Of a stretch of DNA of 6,363 nt, positions 1 to 5,122 are shown piece by piece. The translations under genes were made by a program, and so were the position numbers. The stretch comes from Clostridia bacterium (lineage in GTDB: Bacteria; Bacillota_A; Clostridia; Oscillospirales; CAG-272): contig JAFYRZ010000116.1 in the NCBI GenBank assembly GCA_017546745.1, positions 1 through 6,363 of the forward strand. Reading direction: 5' to 3'. Below the pieces are notes generated by a model. It saw only the letters and a program-made list of their open reading frames with translations. It did no database searches and was not told where the DNA came from. Positions within the stretch are counted from its first letter, which is position 1, and the number at the start of each line of letters is the position of its first letter.

Positions 1-566
1 GAGAGTCAAAAACCGCGGTGCGCGATTATTGTATAATCGTTCTGTTTTTAAATACGGGAATGCGTTTGTCAGAGCTTGTAGGTCTTAATCTCGAGAGCTT
101 TGACAGAAATCTTGACTTTGTCAAGGTGCGCGGCAAGGGAAACAAGGAGCGTATAATATATCTTAACGATATCGCTAAAGATGCGCTAAAGTCCTACCTT
201 TCACGCAGGCTCGACCCGAGGTACGTAAGGACCGAGGAGCACGCGCTTTTTATCAGCAGACTTGAAAAAAGAATATCCGGAAAAACCGTGCAGTGGATGA
301 TCTACAAATACCTTGACCTTGCGGGTCTTGGAAACAAGGGCATTTCGGTGCATAAGCTTCGTCATACGGCGGCAACGCTTATGTATCAGAGCGGAAAGGT
401 AGACATAAGGCTACTAAAGGACATTCTCGGGCACGAGCAGCTTAATACCACGCAGATTTATACGCACGTCGTTAACAGTGATATGCAGGCGGCGATGAAA
501 AACAACCCCCTGTCCGAGCTTAAAATAAAAGCGGACAAGATATACGATGAGGAGGATCTCTCATGA
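1..566 (+). CDS. XerC/XerD-type tyrosine recombinase, C-terminal part (5' truncated)
   Basis: Site-specific recombinase that would cut and rejoin DNA through a 3'-phosphotyrosine link. The frame is open from position 3 to the left edge, so the GTG at 18 is almost certainly an internal valine. About 187 residues are visible out of roughly 300 usual for Xer proteins; the N-terminal core-binding domain is missing from the window. The whole catalytic set is present: Arg in GMRLSEL (63-65), Lys in GKGNKER (135-137), His and Arg of HKLRHT (351-353 and 360-362), His of LGHEQL (432-434) and the nucleophile Tyr in IYTHV (459-461). The enzyme therefore looks active. The stop overlaps the next start as ATGA, implying translational coupling to the XRE regulator. 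It could be a housekeeping Xer paralogue or the integrase of a mobile element; no attachment site is visible to decide. Confidence 0.93.
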   Translation, partial: ESKTAVRDYCIIVLFLNTGMRLSELVGLNLESFDRNLDFVKVRGKGNKERIIYLNDIAKDALKSYLSRRLDPRYVRTEEHALFISRLEKRISGKTVQWMIYKYLDLAGLGNKGISVHKLRHTAATLMYQSGKVDIRLLKDILGHEQLNTTQIYTHVVNSDMQAAMKNNPLSELKIKADKIYDEEDLS

Positions 567-1405
567 CGCTTGGTGAAAAGATAAAAAAAGCGCGCAAGGA
601 AAAGAAAATAACGCAGGCGTCTATTGCCGGCGAGGTAATCACGAGAAATATGCTTAGCTACATAGAGAGCGGTGCGGCAAATCCCTCGCTCGAAACCTTG
701 AAGCACATAGCGACGGCGCTCGATCTCCCCTTAGGGTATCTGCTTTCCGACAGCGACGATCTTTTCACCTATAAAAAGAATGAAAAAATCGGGCTGATAA
801 GAAAGCTTTTTGAGGAAAAAAGGTATCCTGCGGTGATCTCGCTATGCGAGGAGCTTGGGGACGCTGACGATGAGATCGCATTTATTATGACGGCATCCGC
901 GACGAATTACGGACGCACTCTTATGAAAAACGGCTCACTCAATACCGCAAAGGAAGCGTTAAACAAGGCTAAGGAATACGCAAGAAAAACGGTATATCCG
1001 ACCGAAATTTACGAGAATATAATCCCTATGTATCTTGCGGTTTGCGAGAATATACAGGCTCCGCTTCTTGAGTTTGACACAGACGCGTATTTTAAAGGGA
1101 TGGTCGAGAACGAGGACTATGAATTCTATAAATACCTTACGCTCGACTATGATTTTGACTACACGACGGACGAATATGCGCGTCATCTTAAGGCTAAGAA
1201 GCTGATGAAGCAAAGAAACTATCTCGGTGCTATCGAAATTATGAAGGATATAAGCGAAAACAAAAATTACGGCGACTATAACGCTCATCTTATGTTTTGC
1301 CTTTACGCGGATATCGAGGCATCAGCAAAGCAGTTATTAGACTTTGAGACCGCTTATAAGTATTCCTCAAAGAGGCTCTCGCTTATCGAAAGCTTTAAAT
1401 CCTGA
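563..1405 (+). CDS. XRE-family HTH transcriptional regulator with helical (TPR-like) C-terminal region
   Basis: Probable cytoplasmic DNA-binding regulator of 280 residues. Residues 3-61 form a Cro/C1-type domain: the ITQ turn at 16-18 opens the helix-turn-helix, ITRNMLSYIESG (26-37) is the recognition region, and NPSLETLKHIATALDLPLGYLL completes the fold. Residues 75-280 are predicted helical, rich in Lys, Glu, Tyr and Ala, with helical-hairpin spacing such as NTAKEALNKAKEYARK. This suggests TPR-like repeats that could bind a peptide, protein or ligand; that is inference. The ATG at 563 is preceded by GGAGG (551-555) at a 7-base gap and overlaps the recombinase stop by 4 bases, so the two are probably one transcript. 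It could regulate the recombinase, or the operon starting downstream of the terminator; the sequence does not show which. No membrane segment or signal peptide is seen. Confidence 0.9.
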   Translation: MTLGEKIKKARKEKKITQASIAGEVITRNMLSYIESGAANPSLETLKHIATALDLPLGYLLSDSDDLFTYKKNEKIGLIRKLFEEKRYPAVISLCEELGDADDEIAFIMTASATNYGRTLMKNGSLNTAKEALNKAKEYARKTVYPTEIYENIIPMYLAVCENIQAPLLEFDTDAYFKGMVENEDYEFYKYLTLDYDFDYTTDEYARHLKAKKLMKQRNYLGAIEIMKDISENKNYGDYNAHLMFCLYADIEASAKQLLDFETAYKYSSKRLSLIESFKS

Positions 1406-1427
1406 CAGCACGAAAATCAAAAAAATG

Positions 1428-1467
1428 AAAGAACGAGGGTATTCATGTATCCTCGTTCTTTATTTTA
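1428..1467 (+). terminator. Intrinsic terminator after the XRE regulator gene
   Basis: A perfect 11-bp stem pairs AAAGAACGAGG (1428-1438) with CCTCGTTCTTT (1451-1461), extendable inward by G-T, T-A, A-T and T-G pairs to a 4-base loop. A T-rich tail (TTTATTTT) follows. It lies 22 bases after the regulator stop. An A-rich run upstream (1417-1425) could let it work on the opposite strand as well, but no convergent gene is seen. It separates the recombinase/regulator unit from the decarboxylase operon. Confidence 0.9.
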
Positions 1468-1500
1468 AATATATTATAATAATAATTTTTGCAAAAACTG

Positions 1501-1529
1501 TTGACTTATTTCGTATTTGATGGTATAGT
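1501..1529 (+). promoter_or_regulatory. Sigma-A-type promoter of the decarboxylase operon
   Basis: The -35 box TTGACT (1501-1506) and -10 box TATAGT (1524-1529) are separated by exactly 17 bp, and TG at 1521-1522 gives an extended -10 (TGnTATAGT). The region 1461-1498 just upstream is almost pure A/T and could act as an UP element. Transcription should start at about 1535-1537, leaving a leader of about 60 bases before the TTG start. The near-consensus boxes fit the high-expression codon usage of the genes behind it. No other promoter of this quality is seen in the gaps of the operon. Confidence 0.85.
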
Positions 1530-1539
1530 ATATATGGAG

Positions 1540-1564
1540 AAAATTGGTCTTGTTGACCGATTTT
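1540..1564 (+). promoter_or_regulatory. Hairpin/dyad at the 5' end of the operon leader
   Basis: AAAATTGGTC (1540-1549) pairs with GACCGATTTT (1555-1564) around a 5-base loop TTGTT; all ten pairs form, one of them T-G. It starts only a few bases after the predicted transcription start. As RNA it would be a 5'-terminal stem-loop of the sort known to protect mRNA. As DNA it is an operator-like dyad close enough to block RNA polymerase. It lacks a continued T-run, so a terminator or attenuator role is less likely. The function is inference. Confidence 0.5.
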
Positions 1565-1583
1565 CGTCAAAATTGATAATTTT

Positions 1584-1613
1584 AAGGAAGGAGAGATTTG
1601 CTTTTAGCAAATC
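1584..1613 (+). promoter_or_regulatory. Ribosome binding site and start-codon hairpin of the first operon gene
   Basis: The purine run AAGGAAGGAGAG (1584-1595) is a strong Shine-Dalgarno region and ends just before TTG at 1598. An in-frame stop TAA at 1583-1585 bars any start further upstream, and no ATG or GTG occurs nearby, so TTG 1598 is the best start. The stem GATTTGC (1595-1601) pairs perfectly with GCAAATC (1607-1613) across the loop TTTTA, so the start codon lies inside a 7-bp helix. This could lower or regulate initiation. Confidence 0.6.
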
Positions 1614-3046
1614 GGGAATTCGGTTTGGATAAATTCACTAAACCCAAGGTCTGCAGTCTTCCCACAGCTGCAGAGCTCCGCTGTGCTCTTATCGAGAGCG
1701 AGAATTCCGACGTAAGAGCGCAGATTGCGCTTTTGTTCGACGAGGGCACCTTCGTTGAGACCGCAGCTTTCACCAAGCGCGGATACTCGGACTTCATCTC
1801 TACGGAGAAGATGAACGAATTCGAGGGCGTTATCACCGGTTACGGAGCAGTTGACGGTAAGCTCGTCTTTGCTTTCGCGGAGGACGCATCGAGAATGGGA
1901 GGCGCTATTGACGAGCGCCACGCAAAGAAGATCACCGACCTCTACAACATGGCTATGAATAACGGTGCGCCCGTTATCGGTATCTTCAACTCCAACGGTA
2001 CTGACATTTTTGAGGGTACTGTCGGTCTTGCCGCATACGGCAGAATTATGAGTGCCGTTGCAAAGGCATCGGGTGCTATCCCCCAGATCGCCTACGTTAC
2101 CGGCAAGTGCATAGGCACCGCGGCAGCTATCGCGGCAATGTTCGATTTCGTTGTAAAGGACAGCGCGGCTACCCTTTACGTTACGTCCCCCTCGCTCACC
2201 GGTGCTGAGGGCGCACAGGACGATATCGTTTCCTATACTGCAGACGGTACATCCTGCGCAGGATTTATCAGAAGCCTTATTTCTTATCTTCCCTCTAACG
2301 CTGACGTTGGCGTTATGGAGGACAACTGCGTTGATAACGTTAACAGAAAGCTTGGTGAGCTTGATTTTGACGGTGACGCGCTCTCCTGTATCTCCGTTAT
2401 CGCAGACAACGGCGTATTCTACGAGGTATCCCGCGACGTATGTGATAGCCTCACCACCGTATTCACCACCCTTGGCGGTGTTAAGTGCGGTATCGTAGCG
2501 ACCTCCTTTGCAAAGGGCGAGGGCAGAATTACCGCTAAGGCGGCAAAGAAGGCGGCGAAGTTCGTAAGCTTCTGCGACGCTTTCTCTATTCCCGTTGTTA
2601 CTCTCGTTGACTCTCTCGGTCTTGCTATCGACAAGGATAACGAGGCATCCTTCGCATCCGAGCTTTCTAAGCTTGCCTTCGCTTACGCAGGCGCGGCAGT
2701 ACCTAAGGTAACCGTTATTCTCGGTCACGCTATCGGTGCTTCCTTCGTTCTTCTCGGCTCTAAGGCGCTTGGCGCAGATCTCGTTTACGCAGTTGATACC
2801 GCAGAGATCGGTGCGCTTCCCGCAAAGAGCGGCGTTGCATTCGCTTGGGATAAGTACATCACCGAGGATCACACCCGTGAGGACTTTATCAGAGAGTGGC
2901 GCGAGACCGTTGCTTCCGCATCTGTTGCGGCAGCAAGCGGTGAGATCGACGATATCATCAGCACAAATGAGTTAAGAGCAAGACTCTGCTCCGCTCTTCT
3001 TATGCTTTCCTCCAAAAACACCTTCTCCTTTAATACCGAGATCTGA
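1598..3046 (+). CDS. Divergent acyl-CoA carboxyltransferase (MmdA / transcarboxylase 12S-like)
   Basis: Predicted cytoplasmic carboxyltransferase of 482 residues, near the family's usual 510 or so. Known relatives move a carboxyl group between an acyl-CoA such as methylmalonyl-CoA and biotin on a carrier protein. It has two crotonase-like halves. The N-half carries LLFDEGTFVE (45-54), GYGAVDGKLVFAFAED (81-96), ERHAKKI (106-112) and NNGAPVIGI (121-129). The C-half carries FCDAFSIPVVTLVD (325-338), VPKVTVI (368-374), GADLVYAVDTAEIGAL (392-407). The glycine-rich pocket motifs are altered: NSNGTDIFEG (131-140) where the family has about DSGGARIQEG, GKCIGTAA (169-176) for GPCAGGA, DSLGL for DVPGF, and HAIGASF (377-383) for KAYGGAY. 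Substrate and even activity are therefore uncertain. Start is TTG 1598 (see ribosome binding site entry). It heads the operon, 16 bases before the OadG-like gene. Family membership is firm; the methylmalonyl-CoA assignment is not. Confidence 0.85.
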   Translation: MLLANREFGLDKFTKPKVCSLPTAAELRCALIESENSDVRAQIALLFDEGTFVETAAFTKRGYSDFISTEKMNEFEGVITGYGAVDGKLVFAFAEDASRMGGAIDERHAKKITDLYNMAMNNGAPVIGIFNSNGTDIFEGTVGLAAYGRIMSAVAKASGAIPQIAYVTGKCIGTAAAIAAMFDFVVKDSAATLYVTSPSLTGAEGAQDDIVSYTADGTSCAGFIRSLISYLPSNADVGVMEDNCVDNVNRKLGELDFDGDALSCISVIADNGVFYEVSRDVCDSLTTVFTTLGGVKCGIVATSFAKGEGRITAKAAKKAAKFVSFCDAFSIPVVTLVDSLGLAIDKDNEASFASELSKLAFAYAGAAVPKVTVILGHAIGASFVLLGSKALGADLVYAVDTAEIGALPAKSGVAFAWDKYITEDHTREDFIREWRETVASASVAAASGEIDDIISTNELRARLCSALLMLSSKNTFSFNTEI

Positions 3047-3062
3047 TTAAGGGGGAAAAGCA

Positions 3063-3431
3063 ATGTTTGATAATGTAAACATATCTGAAGCAATCGTTAA
3101 TTTTGAGAACTTTGAGTTTTCTCAGATCACCACGGCCCTCGGCTACGGTGGCTTTATGCTTCTTGTCGGTATGGCAACCGTTTTTGCGGTTCTTTGTACT
3201 CTTTGGATATGTCTTGTTCTCTTCAAGCTTGGCTTCCACGATCTTCCCGAAAAGCGCAAGGCTAAGGCTCTTGCAAATAAGGCCCAAGAGGTTGCTCCCG
3301 TTACCTCTGACGTTGACGAAAACGAAGGTCTTAACGGCGAGATCGTAGCTGCAATTGCCGCGGCAATTGCTATGGCGGAGTCCGAAAGCTCCGGCATCAA
3401 GTTCAGAGTAGTATCCTTCAGAAGAAAATAA
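3063..3431 (+). CDS. oadG: OadG/MmdD-family small membrane subunit of a Na+-pumping decarboxylase
   Basis: Small anchor protein of 122 residues. In known oxaloacetate and methylmalonyl-CoA decarboxylases this subunit (gamma or delta) holds the carboxyltransferase and biotin carrier to the membrane beta subunit. One membrane helix is clear at about residues 28-54 (GGFMLLVGMATVFAVLCTLW onward), followed by a charged stretch HDLPEKRKAKALANK (59-73), an acidic linker (83-93), and a C-terminal tail EIVAAIAAAIAMAESES plus KFRVVSFRRK, typical of Firmicutes members. The zinc-binding histidines reported in the Klebsiella gamma tail are not seen; the only His is H59. ATG 3063 has AAGGGGG (3049-3055) 7 bases upstream. 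It lies between the acyl-CoA carboxyltransferase and the biotin carrier, the place mmdD has in methylmalonyl-CoA decarboxylase operons. Sequence is weakly conserved in this family, so context carries much of the call. Confidence 0.85.
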   Translation: MFDNVNISEAIVNFENFEFSQITTALGYGGFMLLVGMATVFAVLCTLWICLVLFKLGFHDLPEKRKAKALANKAQEVAPVTSDVDENEGLNGEIVAAIAAAIAMAESESSGIKFRVVSFRRK

Positions 3432-3452
3432 TTTAAGAAAGGGTTTATTAAA

Positions 3453-3824
3453 ATGAAAAAGTATAACATTACCGTAAACGGTACCGTATATGAGGTTATC
3501 GTAGAGGAGGCTGACGGCGCGACCGTTGCACAGGCTCCCGTATATACCGCACCCGCTGCTGCTCCCGCTGCTCCTAAGGTAGCTGCTCCTAAGGCTCCCG
3601 CAGCACAGGGCGGCACTCCCGTAAACGCTCCCATGCCCGGAACCATCCTTGACGTTAAGGTAAGCGCCGGCCAGTCTGTAAAGAAGGGCGACGTTATCTG
3701 CGTTCTTGAGGCTATGAAGATGGAGAACGACATTCCCGCTCCCTGCGACAGTGTTGTTGCTTCTATCAACGTTCAGAAGGGTGCAAGCGTTGCCGCAAAC
3801 GACGTTCTCGCTACTCTTAACTAA
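3453..3824 (+). CDS. Biotin carrier subunit (MmdC / transcarboxylase 1.3S-like)
   Basis: Carrier protein of 123 residues that swings carboxybiotin between the carboxyltransferase(s) and the membrane subunit. Residues 1-20 (MKKYNITVNGTVYEVIVEEA) are the usual N-terminal segment. Residues 28-55 are a flexible Ala/Pro linker. Residues 56-123 are a biotinyl/lipoyl domain: NAPMPGTILDVKV (58-70), GQSVKKGDVICVLEAMKMEN (73-92), and a closing repeat ending NDVLATLN. The biotinylation site is K89 in AMKM (codon 3717-3719). Size and layout match gamma subunits of methylmalonyl-CoA and glutaconyl-CoA decarboxylases. The ATG is preceded by AAGAAAGGG (3435-3443) at 9 bases. It ends in three tandem in-frame stops, TAA TAG TAA (3822-3830). 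Biotin ligase and biotin carboxylase genes are not in the window; the absence of a biotin carboxylase here fits a decarboxylase or transcarboxylase rather than an ATP-driven carboxylase. Confidence 0.95.
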   Translation: MKKYNITVNGTVYEVIVEEADGATVAQAPVYTAPAAAPAAPKVAAPKAPAAQGGTPVNAPMPGTILDVKVSAGQSVKKGDVICVLEAMKMENDIPAPCDSVVASINVQKGASVAANDVLATLN

Positions 3825-3849
3825 TAGTAAAGAAAGAACGGTACTTAAA

Positions 3850-5088
3850 ATGGAAGCTATCAAAAACTTTCTCGGCGACACCGGCGTTGCAAAGCTGTTC
3901 GCCGACAGCGGATGGTGGCAGTACCTTGTAATGTACGTTATAGTAGGCGTGCTCTTCTATCTTGCTATCGTTAAGAAATTTGAGCCCCTGCTTTTGATGC
4001 CCATTGCATTCGGTATGTTGCTTGCCAACCTCCCCGGTGCAGAGCTTATCCACCTTGAATATTTCTTTGATGATTATTACGTAACCACCTACCCCGATGC
4101 TTGGGCGGCAATCGTTGCCGATGGCGGTCACGTTCCTATGACCGAGATAATCAAGGAGGTCATCAACCACGGCGGACTTCTTGATATTCTCTACCTCGGT
4201 GTTAAGCTCGGTGTATATCCCTCGCTTATTTTCCTTGGCGTTGGAGCTATGACCGACTTCTCTCCCCTTATTGCTAACCCTAAGTCGCTTCTTATGGGTG
4301 CGGGCGCGCAGCTTGGAGTTTTCGCCGCATTCTTCTTCGCCCTCTTCCTTGGATTTTCTCCTATGGAGGCAGGCGCTATCGGAATCATCGGTGGAGCAGA
4401 CGGCCCTACCGCAATTCTCGTAACTAAGGAGCTTGCTCCTCAGCTTCTCGGAGCTATCGCGATCGCGGCTTACTCCTACATGGCACTTATTCCCATTATC
4501 CAGCCTCCCTTTATGCGTCTTCTTACGACCGAGAAGGAGCGCCGGATAAAGATGACGAACCTCAGAACCGTATCTAAGGTTGAGAAGGTCGTATTCCCTA
4601 TCGTTGTAACCGCTATCGTTTGTCTTCTTATTCCCGATGCGGCTCCCCTCGTCGGTTTCCTTATGCTTGGCAACCTCTTTAACGTTTCGGGCGTTGCAGA
4701 CAGACTTTCCAAGACTGCGCAGAACGAGCTTATCAATATCGTTACGATATTCCTCGGTGTTTCCGTAGGTGCTACTGCAAATGCAGAGAATTTCCTTAAG
4801 CCCCAGACCATCTTCATCATCGGACTTGGTCTTTGCGCATTTATGATTTCCACCTGCGGCGGACTTATCACGGGTAAGATCATGTGTAAGCTTACCGGCG
4901 GTAAGATCAACCCCCTTATCGGCTCTGCGGGCGTTTCCGCAGTTCCTATGGCGGCAAGAGTTGCACAGGACGAGGGTAGAAAGTACGATCCCTCTAACTT
5001 CCTTCTCATGCACGCTATGGGCCCCAACGTTGCCGGCGTTATCGGCTCTGCCGTTGCGGCAGGTGTATTCCTCAGCTTCTTCGGTTGA
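3850..5088 (+). CDS. oadB: Na+-translocating decarboxylase beta subunit (OadB/MmdB family)
   Basis: Polytopic membrane protein of 412 residues that decarboxylates carboxybiotin and exports Na+. The hallmark GIIGGADGPTAI is at 178-189 and NPLIGSAGVSAVPMAARV at 354-371. Residues matching those known to matter in Klebsiella OadB (D203, Y229, N373, G377, S382, R389) are D184, Y210, N354, G358, S363 and R370, all at a constant offset of 19, so the pump core is intact. Several hydrophobic helices are plain (25-42, 46-60, 120-135, 150-174, 200-219, 255-285, 330-350, 390-410). A polar, Tyr/Asp-rich segment lies at 66-112. The frame is open upstream to TTG 3751, but that would overlap the biotin carrier; ATG 3850 begins the plausible MEAIKNFLGDTG. 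Its ribosome site is weak (AAAGAAAGAACGG, 3830-3842), perhaps relying on coupling. It lies 25 bases after the carrier gene. Confidence 0.96.
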   Translation: MEAIKNFLGDTGVAKLFADSGWWQYLVMYVIVGVLFYLAIVKKFEPLLLMPIAFGMLLANLPGAELIHLEYFFDDYYVTTYPDAWAAIVADGGHVPMTEIIKEVINHGGLLDILYLGVKLGVYPSLIFLGVGAMTDFSPLIANPKSLLMGAGAQLGVFAAFFFALFLGFSPMEAGAIGIIGGADGPTAILVTKELAPQLLGAIAIAAYSYMALIPIIQPPFMRLLTTEKERRIKMTNLRTVSKVEKVVFPIVVTAIVCLLIPDAAPLVGFLMLGNLFNVSGVADRLSKTAQNELINIVTIFLGVSVGATANAENFLKPQTIFIIGLGLCAFMISTCGGLITGKIMCKLTGGKINPLIGSAGVSAVPMAARVAQDEGRKYDPSNFLLMHAMGPNVAGVIGSAVAAGVFLSFFG

Positions 5089-5122
5089 TCGAAGAGCATT
5101 CTTTCAGAAAGGATAGATACAA

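Noticed and set aside
18..20. GTG at 18 as the start of the recombinase
   Set aside because: The frame stays open to the window edge and the resulting protein would lack the N-terminal core-binding domain; this is a truncation by the window.
1604..2872. Long antisense open frame (422 codons) opposite the acyl-CoA carboxyltransferase
   Set aside because: It mirrors a strongly biased gene that avoids TTA, CTA and TCA codons, which leaves the opposite strand free of stops. The product is Cys/Asn/Gly-rich low-quality sequence with no family motif.
3751..3849. TTG at 3751 as the start of oadB, giving 33 extra residues
   Set aside because: It would overlap the end of the biotin carrier in another frame, has no matching family sequence, and ATG 3850 begins a normal N-terminus.
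3030..3881. Antisense open frame covering the OadG-like and biotin-carrier genes
   Set aside because: Shadow of two confidently assigned genes; no domain and no ribosome site.
3817..5013. Antisense open frame (398 codons) opposite oadB
   Set aside because: Same codon-bias shadow; the predicted protein is highly charged, has no recognisable domain, and lies across a gene whose every key residue is intact.
5098..5112. CTTTC-AGAAAG short dyad between oadB and oadA as a terminator
   Set aside because: The stem is only about 4 bp, has no T-run, and overlaps the Shine-Dalgarno of oadA.
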